DNA from: Clostridiales bacterium
GTDB taxonomy: Bacteria; Bacillota; Clostridia; Christensenellales; CAG-314
Reading direction: 5' to 3'
Length of the DNA: 64,000 nucleotides
Assembly: GCA_022508375.1 (NCBI GenBank)
Contig: JAFLVJ010000007.1
Location: forward strand, 42,785 to 106,784
Shown: positions 7,857-15,860 of the stretch, in pieces
Numbering within the stretch: position 1 is the first letter of the stretch
Layout of the letters: each line of letters begins with the position of its first letter
Program-made: the position numbers and the translations under genes
The notes under the pieces: generated by a model
The model's database searches: none
Told to the model about the DNA's origin: nothing
Seen by the model: the letters and a program-made list of their open reading frames with translations, nothing else

Positions 7857-9302
7857 TTATTTTTGAAACTCAATTATTTTTTTGGTGATTTCTCTCATAT
7901 ATTCATTCAAATATTGTCTAAACTGGAGTTGCGAAACTCCTATTGCCGGATGCACCATGATTCTTAATGTGTATAACGCATTTTCATCTTTATCATATCC
8001 CTCTTCAGGAAGGAAGATATGATGTTGCTCTAGCTCAAAGTGTTGATCCACTGAAGTTGGGAATGTAGAAAGCAACTCACACAGCTTATCAAATTGTTCA
8101 CATTCAAATCGTATATCGACATCAAAGAAGTTACCAGGCTGATAATTTAGTCCTTCTATCGTATCTCTCCATGAAAAGTTGTCGGAAAAATACTTCAAAC
8201 TTTCAACGCTAGCATTTTTTGCGTTTAGAATTGTTACAAAAGTCAATTGTTTAAAAGCATCTAATAGTGCATTAAATGCCTCACTTTTTATTTCTTCGGT
8301 ACATTTTCTTGGATCGTCCTTAAAGATAGTATTAAAATATCCTTTTTTTCTACTCATTCCTGTCCTAAATTCTGGAATATAACTAACGTAATAGTCTCTG
8401 TGATCTACATCAAAGTTATCACTATATTCGTTATAGTCATAAATCTTTAAGTCCATATTACAATAAAATCCGCCAATGTAATCTGTACACACTTTTCTTA
8501 CTTTTTCAGGCAACTCAAAATTTTCTTTCGATGTGCTTTGTGGCAGTAAATAATCTATATAAAGTGTAAATTGCGTGTATTTATCGTCAAAGTAAACTGC
8601 GCGAACTCTTATATAATGCCCCTTTGGCAATTTAAGCATGTTTATTGCATCCAATCGGTCTGAAATGTATTTAAGATAATGATCATAATTTGTCCCAATG
8701 CGAAGAGCAAAATAAAATCCATTCCCTTTATAGCTAGCATGCCAAAAATCTGAATCTATCATACTTATCTGCCAATCAAGCTGTTTGGCAGATTTGGGAA
8801 AAAATCTATTGACAAGCGACCAATTCTCTGGTACTAGTAACTGGCGTTCCAATGCTCGATAATCCCAAAAAGTTGTTATTATTTTTTTGTTTCTTTCTAT
8901 TCCTTCAAGCGTTTCTACTACGGTTGACGATGGGTAAGTCGTGCAAACGAGAATATATCCATCGGCATTATGTAATGCGCACGAGTTTTCTATGACTCCC
9001 AAATCCGCAGTACCAACTGCTTTTCCTGAATGTGCGTTATGCTTACACTGTACTAGCCATCTACGGCTAAATCCTTTAAAATTACTCTGACATCGTTCTA
9101 TACATAGCAAATCCTTACCCCCATCAGGTCCCTTACCACTCCAATAAACTTCTAAACCTTTATTATTTAATAATTCTCTTACTAAAAGTTCAAAATCATC
9201 GCCTCTTTCATCTAATTCTTTGAAATCTATCATATAATACCTCGAACTATTAAATTTTCTTTTGTTTCGTTTTGACACTAAGTTTTTAATATATTTACAC
9301 AT
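7857..9302 (-). CDS. Mrr-like PD-(D/E)XK restriction endonuclease domain protein
   Basis: A 481-residue protein. Residues 30-150 fit the Mrr_cat nuclease core: helix ELDERGDDFELLVRELLN, then GPDGGKD at 58-64 with the metal-binding Asp, then WLVQCKH at 83-88 with the (Q/E)xK half of the active site, and a later NADGYILVCTTYPSS strand of the same fold. The remaining 330 residues are not recognised and may bind DNA or a partner. Mrr-type enzymes cut modified DNA. The coding DNA is clearly more AT-rich than its neighbours, suggesting recent acquisition. Two starts are credible: ATG 9302 (AGGAGA 8 bases upstream) and ATG 9233 (GAGG 6 bases upstream, protein beginning MIDFKELDE directly at the nuclease domain). 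It is a solo gene with no methylase nearby. Confidence 0.75.
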   Translation of the reverse strand: MCKYIKNLVSKRNKRKFNSSRYYMIDFKELDERGDDFELLVRELLNNKGLEVYWSGKGPDGGKDLLCIERCQSNFKGFSRRWLVQCKHNAHSGKAVGTADLGVIENSCALHNADGYILVCTTYPSSTVVETLEGIERNKKIITTFWDYRALERQLLVPENWSLVNRFFPKSAKQLDWQISMIDSDFWHASYKGNGFYFALRIGTNYDHYLKYISDRLDAINMLKLPKGHYIRVRAVYFDDKYTQFTLYIDYLLPQSTSKENFELPEKVRKVCTDYIGGFYCNMDLKIYDYNEYSDNFDVDHRDYYVSYIPEFRTGMSRKKGYFNTIFKDDPRKCTEEIKSEAFNALLDAFKQLTFVTILNAKNASVESLKYFSDNFSWRDTIEGLNYQPGNFFDVDIRFECEQFDKLCELLSTFPTSVDQHFELEQHHIFLPEEGYDKDENALYTLRIMVHPAIGVSQLQFRQYLNEYMREITKKIIEFQK

Positions 9303-9386
9303 TTTTTTAGTCTCCTAAAATTCCCCTAAGTGCCTTGATTAAACAAATAATTTATCGATTACCATTGCAAGCAACAACTATACAAT

Positions 9387-10736
9387 TTAGTTGTTTTGTC
9401 GGCGTGTGAGCAAAACAACTGTTTCTACCTGATCGGTATTTGGAAACATGTCGTAAGGTTGGATGTAGGTGGGGGTGTATTGTTGGGTGAGCAGGGCGAG
9501 GTCGCGGGCAAGGGTTGCCGAGTCGCAGGAAATGTACACCAGATTGTCGATATTTGCCTGAATCAAGGTGTTGCAAATTGTTTCGCCCAGTCCCTTTCGC
9601 GGTGGGTCAACAACCAACGTTAACCTTTTGCCGGAGTTAGCCTGCACTATCCTGGGGAGTTCCACCGTTACGTCACCACAAATATTTGTTACGCGCGGCG
9701 TGTTGTTGAGCTGCACCATTTCGTTTGCGTCCTGTACTGCCGACGGCTCTATTTCTATCGCGTAGGTATCGTACTTGTCGCTTGCAAGGATATTGGTGAG
9801 TATCCCCACTCCTGAAAAGCAATCCACCAAAACGTCCGTATTCGATACGTCCAGCAGTTCGCGTACTTTGCCGTATATTACGTCCTTGACGCCGTCGTTA
9901 ACCTGAAAAAAGCTAGTTGGGCGCAGACGAAATTTTACCCCCAAGTGCTCACCTTCGATATACTGCAGACCGCAAACGTGCACCGTTTGCTTGCCAAGTA
10001 TTACGTTGTTATGTTGAGTGTTGACATTGACAAACAGTCCGAACTTGTCGAAGCGCTTGCTTAGCTCCTTAGCCAGAGGCTGTAAATCGCGCCTATATTC
10101 GCCGTTGGACACCACGGTTGCCAGTAGCTGTCCATCCACGAAACGCGCCACCAAATGGCGCACTTCGCCCTGAAACGTCCGTTCGTTGTAAGGAATAACT
10201 CCTACGCTGTTGCAGTAGTTACGGAATATCTCAACAAGCGTTGTCGCCCACTCGCCGCCAAGCGCGCAATCGTCCACGTTAACAACGCTGTGCGAGTTGC
10301 GGCGGTACATACCGATAGTTACGTTTCCGCGTTTGCCAGATACGGGTAAACTAAGCTTGTTGCGGTAGTTTGTTATTTTGCTTGAGCCAACGCAGGGCAA
10401 AACGTTGCAATCCAACTTGGCAATCTTCAATAGGTTAGTTACAACCTTGTTGCGCTTGAACAGCAGCTGCTCGCTGTAACACATGTGGGCAAGCGTACAT
10501 CCGCCGCAGTTGCCGAAGTGAGAGCAACAAGGCGTAACCCTGTTAGCGGAACGTTGCACCAGTTCCACCACGTCGCCGTACGCAACGTTACCCTTGACGT
10601 AATTTATCCTGACGCGCGCAACTTCCCCCACAAGCATATGGGGTACAAAAACGGTATAACAATCTACCACGCCAACCGTTTCGGAGTTGGCGTAGCTAGT
10701 TGCGGTGTATGTAATTACGTCGTTGATTTTCAGCAT
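9387..10736 (-). CDS. 23S rRNA (uracil-5-)-methyltransferase, RlmD/TrmA family
   Basis: A 449-residue S-adenosylmethionine-dependent enzyme that methylates C5 of a uridine in 23S rRNA. It has an N-terminal TRAM-like beta-barrel, the 4Fe-4S ligand cluster of RlmD-type members (CCSHFGNCGGC, about residues 65-75, plus an upstream Cys), the SAM motif DCFSGVGILTN, the VVDPPRKGL block and the catalytic cysteine in YISCDSATLARDL. The reading frame extends to 10859, but those 41 residues translate the dispersed repeat at 10774; ATG 10736 starts the normal MLKINDVITYT. No ribosome site precedes it, so initiation may be weak or leaderless. Which uridine (U1939, U747, or both as in RlmCD) cannot be told. 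It ends 84 bases before the nuclease gene. Confidence 0.9.
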   Translation of the reverse strand: MLKINDVITYTATSYANSETVGVVDCYTVFVPHMLVGEVARVRINYVKGNVAYGDVVELVQRSANRVTPCCSHFGNCGGCTLAHMCYSEQLLFKRNKVVTNLLKIAKLDCNVLPCVGSSKITNYRNKLSLPVSGKRGNVTIGMYRRNSHSVVNVDDCALGGEWATTLVEIFRNYCNSVGVIPYNERTFQGEVRHLVARFVDGQLLATVVSNGEYRRDLQPLAKELSKRFDKFGLFVNVNTQHNNVILGKQTVHVCGLQYIEGEHLGVKFRLRPTSFFQVNDGVKDVIYGKVRELLDVSNTDVLVDCFSGVGILTNILASDKYDTYAIEIEPSAVQDANEMVQLNNTPRVTNICGDVTVELPRIVQANSGKRLTLVVDPPRKGLGETICNTLIQANIDNLVYISCDSATLARDLALLTQQYTPTYIQPYDMFPNTDQVETVVLLTRRQNN

Positions 10737-10773
10737 ACAAAAAATTATTATAAATATTTCATTTCTTATAAAT

Positions 10774-10898
10774 GTTGAAGGGGTTAGAAACGAGCAAGAC
10801 GAGGCGCGCGAGGAAAACTTGAAGGAGTGTACTAATCGTACATGACTGAAAGTTGCCACAACGCAACAAAGTATTGCGAAGCTTATACGCCCTTCAAC
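10774..10898 (-). repeat. Dispersed stop-codon-adjacent hairpin element, copy 1
   Basis: A 125 bp element bounded by the inverted repeat GTTGAAGGG / CCCTTCAAC, with a small central hairpin TGTAC-TAATC-GTACA. It covers the last codons and stop of the histidine kinase gene (stop at 10883-10885) and fills most of the gap to 10736. It is related to the copies at 13793-13915 and 26679-26796 in the blocks TAGAA-CGAG, GAGTGTACTAA-CGTACATGAC and GTATTGCGAAG. Confidence 0.8.
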
Positions 10899-11917
10899 AA
10901 CAACACCGTGAATGTACTGCCCTCGCCAAGCTTACTTTCGACAAATACCGTGCCGTCAAGCAGTTCGACGATTTTCTTGACGATGCTTAGTCCCAAGCCG
11001 TTACCCGGTGTGGTGTGCGACTTGTCGCCTTGGAAAAACTTATTGAAGATATTTGCCTTAGTTTCCTCGTCCATTCCGCAGCCTGTATCTTGCACTTCTA
11101 TCACCGCATTAAGCCCCAAAGAACGGCACTTGACGGTGATTTTGCCCCCCATATCGGTAAACTTAACTGCATTGGAAAGCAAATTGACAATAACCTGACT
11201 TAGCAGCTTGTAGTTGCTGTTGAGCGTAATTGGTTCCAACTCCACGTCCAGTTCGACGCCCTTGTTTTCGCACTGCTGTTGAAACATAAGAACGCATTGG
11301 CGTATTTGCTCATCCAGCAGATACCGCTCCTTGGTAATTTCCTGACTGTCCAATCGGTTTAGCAGCAGCACGCTTTCGGACAGTTCCACAAGTCGGTTGG
11401 ATTCGTCTATGATTACGTCGAGAAATTCGTTGCGCTGTTCGTTGGTTAAGCTTGGGTCCTTCAAGAGCTTGGCAAATCCGGATATTGATACTATGGGCGT
11501 CTTGAACTCGTGCGAAAAATCCGATACAAAACTTTCGCGCAGCGTTTCGACGCTGTCCAAACGTGATACCATGTAGTTGAAATTCTTGGCTATGCCAAGG
11601 TTGCTAAACACTTTACTGTCCTTAATGCGTATGGAAAAATCCCCTTCCGCAACTTTTTGCAGTGCGTCGAGGTAAGGTCTGGACGCCCTTACGATAATTG
11701 CCGAATAGGCGAATGATAACGCCATACCCAACAGGATACTTATTGCAAGCATTATTGCACCGAATAAGATTATATTGTCTTCGGCAATACCTGTTTCCCG
11801 CGCAATAAGGGAGGACAGTCCAAGCGTTATAACCATGGTTAACGTCAGCAATACGAAAAGACATAGCACTACAATCCAGGTTATTCGGTTAAAAATATTT
11901 CTTTTTCGTTTACTCAT
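10883..11917 (-). CDS. Sensor histidine kinase, short-loop (intramembrane-sensing type)
   Basis: A 344-residue membrane kinase. Two transmembrane helices (about 13-38 and 50-76) are joined by only about 10 extracellular residues, so there is no external ligand domain; such kinases sense within the membrane or through a partner. A HAMP segment follows (about 77-125), then the H-box SDFSHEFKTP with the phospho-acceptor His136, the N-box NLLSNAVKF, G1 box DTGCGMDEE and G2 box GNGLGLSIV of the ATPase domain. The start overlaps the end of the response regulator gene by 8 bp, so the two are co-transcribed and translationally coupled. The 3' end (last residues and stop) is supplied by repeat copy 1. 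Stimulus is unknown. Confidence 0.93.
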   Translation of the reverse strand: MSKRKRNIFNRITWIVVLCLFVLLTLTMVITLGLSSLIARETGIAEDNIILFGAIMLAISILLGMALSFAYSAIIVRASRPYLDALQKVAEGDFSIRIKDSKVFSNLGIAKNFNYMVSRLDSVETLRESFVSDFSHEFKTPIVSISGFAKLLKDPSLTNEQRNEFLDVIIDESNRLVELSESVLLLNRLDSQEITKERYLLDEQIRQCVLMFQQQCENKGVELDVELEPITLNSNYKLLSQVIVNLLSNAVKFTDMGGKITVKCRSLGLNAVIEVQDTGCGMDEETKANIFNKFFQGDKSHTTPGNGLGLSIVKKIVELLDGTVFVESKLGEGSTFTVLLLKGV

Positions 11918-12587
11918 CGTGTCTCACCGCCTTGTAACCTAGTCCGCGCGCCGTAACAATCTCGAAGTCGGGCGTATCGGCAAAACGTGTGCGCAATCGG
12001 TTGATGTGAACGTTTACCGTATGCTCGTCGCTTTCGGCGTCCATGCCCCATATTTCATCCATAAGTTGTAGCCGCGTAAATACGACGTTGGGGTAACTTA
12101 ACAACTTGAACAGTAGCAAAAATTCCTTTTGCGGAAGTTGCTCACTAAACGTCGGCGTTGTGACCGTGTAGGAATTGTAATCCAGCGTAACGTTGCCTAC
12201 GGTAAGCTTGTTTTCCGTAACAATCTTGCTTCGCCTCAGCAGCGCCTTGATACGCAAAAGCAACACGTCGAAATCGAAGGGCTTGGTAAGATAGTCGTCA
12301 ATGCCCACCAAAAAGCCCTGCTTGATATCCACCACGTTTTGCTTGGCGGAAAGTATCAATATGGGTAGTTGGCTTCCGTTGTCGCGTAACGTCTTGGTAA
12401 GCTCGAAACCGTCCATCTTCGGCATCATTACGTCCAGCACCATTAAGTCCACGTGATTGTGATCCATCACTTCCAGTGCCTGCTCGCCGTTTGTAGCCTC
12501 GTAGGTGTTGTAGCCGTGGTTTTTGAGTATGGTTGTAAGTAGTTTCCGCGTGTTTTTGTCGTCTTCTACTACCAAAATATCAAACAT
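11910..12587 (-). CDS. OmpR/PhoB-family response regulator
   Basis: A 225-residue two-domain regulator. The receiver domain (1-118) carries the acidic pocket Glu8-Asp9-Asp10, the phosphorylation site Asp52 in LMVLDVMMPKMDG, and Lys102 in LTKPF. The C-terminal winged helix (about 130-225) has the OmpR-type recognition helix region (ELTKTL is receiver; DNA-binding block is MDEIWGMDAESDEHTVNVHI followed by RLR) and the wing ending ARGLGYKAV. It is partner of the kinase encoded 8 bp inside its 3' end. ATG 12587 has a GGAG ribosome site. Targets are unknown; the neighbouring acyltransferase and exporter genes are candidates only by position. Confidence 0.94.
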   Translation of the reverse strand: MFDILVVEDDKNTRKLLTTILKNHGYNTYEATNGEQALEVMDHNHVDLMVLDVMMPKMDGFELTKTLRDNGSQLPILILSAKQNVVDIKQGFLVGIDDYLTKPFDFDVLLLRIKALLRRSKIVTENKLTVGNVTLDYNSYTVTTPTFSEQLPQKEFLLLFKLLSYPNVVFTRLQLMDEIWGMDAESDEHTVNVHINRLRTRFADTPDFEIVTARGLGYKAVRHDE

Positions 12588-12632
12588 ATATGTCTCCGTT
12601 AAATGAAATTGCTGTAAATGGGAATTTAATAT

Positions 12633-12661
12633 ATAATAACATAAATAAAAAACTAAAACAA
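12633..12661 (-). promoter_or_regulatory. Promoter of the two-component operon
   Basis: Minus-strand TTGTTT (12656-12661) and TATTAT (12633-12638) with a 17 bp spacer, about 45 bases before the response regulator start. Confidence 0.5.
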
Positions 12662-12700
12662 GGTTTTTGGTTTACCTAGACAAACTACGCCAAAAAATCC

Positions 12701-12729
12701 TTGATTTTTTCACTGTTATAGTATAAAAT
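12701..12729 (+). promoter_or_regulatory. Promoter of the acyltransferase-like gene
   Basis: TTGATT (12701-12706) and TAAAAT (12724-12729) with a 17 bp spacer. Confidence 0.55.
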
Positions 12730-12844
12730 ATTTAACAAGAGTGAAGTGTTAACAACACGCGTTCGGTAGATTATTTTAAGTATAAAAGCGTACAATAATA
12801 TAAGGTACTAATGAAGAATGCACGGCAAAAAACGGTAAATAACT

Positions 12845-13558
12845 ATGAGTAAAAAAGACAACAATGAAATAAAAAAGAATCAACCCGTGTGGAAACGCAC
12901 GTCTAGATTTTTGAAACTGTTTTTCAAAAAACCACAGATAGTCAGCCTTTCGGGAGCGTTGCCCAACAAAGCTATTTACGTGGCTAACCATGCGGCTATG
13001 TTTGGTCCGGTAATGTACAACTTGTACTTGCCTGCAACCGTTGCGCCCTGGGGTGCATATCCCATGACGGAAAATTACAAATCGCGCTACAATTACCTGC
13101 GCAACGTCTATTTCATACAAAAGAGACACAAGTCCAAGTTCGCAGCAACTATACTTGCAAGTTTCGAAGCGGCGTTATCCATCTACTTTTACAGGGGACT
13201 ACGGGTAATACCAAGCTACAACGACAACCGTTTCATCAAGACTATCCGCCAAAGCATAGAAATGATTAAAAACAACATTGGCGTACTAATATTCCCCGAA
13301 GACTCCGATAAAGGATACCACGAAGTGTTGACGGAATTCCACGCAGGGTTTGTGGAACTGGCAAAGTACTACTGGCACAAATTCCGCGATAACCTTCCCA
13401 TCTACCCTGTTTATTACCACGCAAAGAAAAGAAAGATAGTTATCGGCAACCCTAGCAAGATAACCGACTACTTGGATAAAGGCATGAGCCGTCAGGAAAT
13501 AGCTGCGGACTTTTGCCGTCAGGTAAACAATTTATTTTTGCACCACATTAAAGATTAG
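12845..13558 (+). CDS. PlsC-like lysophospholipid acyltransferase family protein with altered HX4D motif
   Basis: A 237-residue protein of the glycerolphosphate acyltransferase fold, which moves an acyl group onto lysophospholipid. Motif I should be NHxxxxD; here it is NHAAMFG at 48-54, so the catalytic Asp position is Gly54. Motif II-like YRGLRVIPS (about 117-125) and motif III FPEDSDKG (about 153-160, replacing FPEGTRS) are present. A subgroup of clostridial homologues seems to share an NHAxMxGP form, so the change may be a clade trait rather than decay. No clear membrane helix is seen, only amphipathic N-terminal segments rich in Lys and Phe. The ATG has only a weak ribosome site. It is monocistronic, with a strong terminator at 13570. 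Confidence 0.75.
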   Translation: MSKKDNNEIKKNQPVWKRTSRFLKLFFKKPQIVSLSGALPNKAIYVANHAAMFGPVMYNLYLPATVAPWGAYPMTENYKSRYNYLRNVYFIQKRHKSKFAATILASFEAALSIYFYRGLRVIPSYNDNRFIKTIRQSIEMIKNNIGVLIFPEDSDKGYHEVLTEFHAGFVELAKYYWHKFRDNLPIYPVYYHAKKRKIVIGNPSKITDYLDKGMSRQEIAADFCRQVNNLFLHHIKD

Positions 13559-13569
13559 TATTAAAAAAA

Positions 13570-13611
13570 GCACCCCAGTGGTTGAAATCAACCTTTTGGG
13601 GTGCGTTTTTT
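13570..13611 (+). terminator. Terminator of the acyltransferase-like gene
   Basis: Stem GCACCCCA (13570-13577) / TGGGGTGC (13597-13604) with an inner GGTTGA / TCAACC stem, followed by GTTTTTT. Confidence 0.9.
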
Positions 13612-13634
13612 GATTTGTTATTATATTTAGTATA

Positions 13635-13681
13635 GTTGAGGTGCTAGAAGCGAGATAGGCGAGGCTCACACCAAACTCAAC
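13635..13681. repeat. Short internally deleted copy of the stop-adjacent element
   Basis: 47 bp bounded by GTTGAG / CTCAAC. Its left 32 bases match copy 3 at 13793 closely (CTAGAAGCGAGATAGGCGAG is shared after one base), but the centre and right side are deleted. Confidence 0.65.
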
Positions 13682-13689
13682 AAAAAAAC

Positions 13690-13760
13690 TGCATACCGAA
13701 ATAACGTTAAACAACCGCTAGGCAAAGGCTCGGGTGTTCCGACCAAAACAATCTGCAACA
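13690..13760 (+). repeat. Second repeat family (C), copy 1
   Basis: Contains GCATACCG, then ACCGCTAGG, GGGTGTT and CAAAACAATCTGCA. The same ordered motifs occur on the minus strand at 22485-22535 and 22542-22620. It sits between the short and the full element copies in the 352-base gap 13559-13910. Confidence 0.6.
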
Positions 13761-13792
13761 AATTATCATTCACGAACATAATCTCTTGCAGA

Positions 13793-13915
13793 GTTGAGGG
13801 GTTAGAAGCGAGATAGGCGAGGCGTGCGAGTATTTTGCGAAGGAGTGTACTAAGCGTACATGACTGAGCAAAAACGGAGCAGAACAAAGCATATCGATGC
13901 TTATAAGCCCTCAAC
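13793..13915 (-). repeat. Dispersed stop-codon-adjacent hairpin element, copy 3
   Basis: 123 bp bounded by GTTGAGGG / CCCTCAAC, with central hairpin TGTAC-TAAGC-GTACA. The termini differ from copy 1 by a compensated pair (GTTGAAGGG/CCCTTCAAC there), so pairing is conserved. Its right end contains the stop codon (13911-13913) of the ABC exporter gene. Confidence 0.85.
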
Positions 13916-15860
13916 TCAATTCGAACATGCCTGTGTAAAGTTGGTAGTACTTGCCCTTTTGCGCAATGAGGTCGTCGTGGTTGCCACGTTCGATAATTAC
14001 GCCGTGCTCCAGCACCATTATCGCGTCGCTGTTGCGAACGGTACTGAGACGGTGCGCAATGACAAACGTCGTGCGCCCTTCCATCAACGCGTCCATACCC
14101 TTTTCGATGAGCCACTCGGTACGGGTATCGATACTGCTTGTGGCTTCGTCCAATATAAGTACGGGTGGGTCGGCAACCGCAGCGCGCGCTATTGCCAGTA
14201 GCTGTCGCTGTCCTTGCGAAAGATTTTCGCCGTCGCGGGTGAGCAAAGTGTTGTAACCATCGGGCAAGTGCATGATGAACTGGTGCGCGTTAGCCGACTT
14301 GGCGGCGGCAATACACTCCTCGTCCGTCGCGTCCAATCTGCCGTAACGGATGTTATCCATAACAGTACCCGTAAACAGGTGCGTATCCTGCAATACCATG
14401 GCAAGAGAACGACGTAGGTCGGCTTTTTTTATTTTGTTAATATTTATCCCGTCGTAGCGTATCTTGCCGTCGGGAACGTCGTAGAAACGGTTGATGAGGT
14501 TGGTTATTGTTGTCTTGCCTGCGCCGGTTGAACCGACGAAAGCAATCTTTTGTCCCGGATGAGCATACAGCGAAACTTCGTGTAATACCGTCTTGTTTTC
14601 CTCGTAGCCGAAGGTTACGTTTTCAAACCGCACGTCGCCCTTAAGTTCGGTGTAGGTAATTGTACCGTCCTCGTGCGGATGTTTCCACGCCCAGCGTCCC
14701 GTGCGGGTATCGCTCTCGGTAATGTTGCCGTCACTATCGATATTGGCATATACAAGAGTAACCTTACCGTCGTCCACTTCCACCGGTGTATCCATAAGCG
14801 CAAATACGCGTTCGCCACCGGCAACCGCCATAAACAGAAGATTGATCTGTTGAGCAATTTGCATAATGGGGTTAGTAACATTGCGAATATACAGCAAAAA
14901 TGCCGCGATTATACCGACGTATTCCAATGGGTCTGTCTTGGTTGTGCTGACCGCTATCACCGCGCCCACTATTGCAATACCTGCATAGAAGAAATGGGAC
15001 ATGTTACCCATAATGGGTCCCATTACATTAGCATAGCTGTTGGCGCGTGCGGAAACTTCCTGCCAGTGCGTATTGATTGAGTCGAATTCGGCAATTGCCT
15101 TATCTTCGTGATTGAACGCCTTGACGACCTTTTGCCCTTCCGTCATTTCCTCGATGTAACCGTTGAGCTTACCCACCGCCGCCTGTTGCGCCACGAAGTT
15201 TTTCTTGGAGCGTCCGCCCAAAAACTTGACGATGATAAACATTACGATGAGCATGCCCAGCATAACGAGAGTCAGCTCCCAGTTCAGTATAAACATCATC
15301 GTAAACACGCCGATGATTGTAAACGTGCTACTGATAAACTGCGGAATACAACGCGCTATAAATTCGTTCATCAAGTCGATATCGTTGGTGTAACGGGTCA
15401 TGAGTTCGCCGTGGGTAGTCGTATCGAATACCTTGATGGGCAACTGCTGCATATGCGCGAACAGGTCGTCACGCAACTTTTTCATAGTGGAGGTAGAAAT
15501 AACAATCATCAAACGGTTAAGCAGATAATTGGTTGCCAAAGCGATGAGGTAAATAGTAGCAATCAAGCCCACCATTATACCCAGATACGCCATCTTGTCG
15601 CTTGCCACACCGCTAAGCGCGTACTTGTCGATGAACGACAGTCCCGTCAGCGTAACGTCGCTATTCGGCGAAGCGGCAAGTCCCGTCAACAGCGGAGCCA
15701 ACAACGCGGTCGCTCCAACATTGGCGAAAGCTTGCGCAATGATACACAGTATCACTACCACCATACGACCCTTGTAGGGTTTCAAGTAACCGAGCAAGCG
15801 GAATATCGTACCCTTGAGGTTTTTCGGTTTTTGCGCCCCAATATGTTTATCTCTTGGCAT
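13911..15860 (-). CDS. Heterodimeric ABC exporter subunit with consensus nucleotide-binding domain
   Basis: A 649-residue half-transporter: six transmembrane helices in residues 25-340 and an ATPase domain after about 400. The ATPase has Walker A GSTGAGKTT, signature LSQGQRQLL, Walker B VLILDEATSSID with the catalytic Glu, and the H-loop VIAHRLS. A roughly 50-residue insertion between helix 6 and the ATPase (DGNITESDTRTGRWAWKH region, 370-400) is unusual. The start overlaps the stop of the upstream exporter gene by one base (TAATG), so both are made together and surely form a dimer. Substrate is unknown; lipids, peptides or drugs are typical for this family. The stop codon lies inside repeat copy 3. 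Confidence 0.93.
   Translation of the reverse strand: MPRDKHIGAQKPKNLKGTIFRLLGYLKPYKGRMVVVILCIIAQAFANVGATALLAPLLTGLAASPNSDVTLTGLSFIDKYALSGVASDKMAYLGIMVGLIATIYLIALATNYLLNRLMIVISTSTMKKLRDDLFAHMQQLPIKVFDTTTHGELMTRYTNDIDLMNEFIARCIPQFISSTFTIIGVFTMMFILNWELTLVMLGMLIVMFIIVKFLGGRSKKNFVAQQAAVGKLNGYIEEMTEGQKVVKAFNHEDKAIAEFDSINTHWQEVSARANSYANVMGPIMGNMSHFFYAGIAIVGAVIAVSTTKTDPLEYVGIIAAFLLYIRNVTNPIMQIAQQINLLFMAVAGGERVFALMDTPVEVDDGKVTLVYANIDSDGNITESDTRTGRWAWKHPHEDGTITYTELKGDVRFENVTFGYEENKTVLHEVSLYAHPGQKIAFVGSTGAGKTTITNLINRFYDVPDGKIRYDGININKIKKADLRRSLAMVLQDTHLFTGTVMDNIRYGRLDATDEECIAAAKSANAHQFIMHLPDGYNTLLTRDGENLSQGQRQLLAIARAAVADPPVLILDEATSSIDTRTEWLIEKGMDALMEGRTTFVIAHRLSTVRNSDAIMVLEHGVIIERGNHDDLIAQKGKYYQLYTGMFELS

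Noticed and set aside
13559..13910. Insertion sequence remnant
   Set aside because: There are short repeats with inverted ends but no transposase frame, no clear target duplication and no match to an IS type I know.
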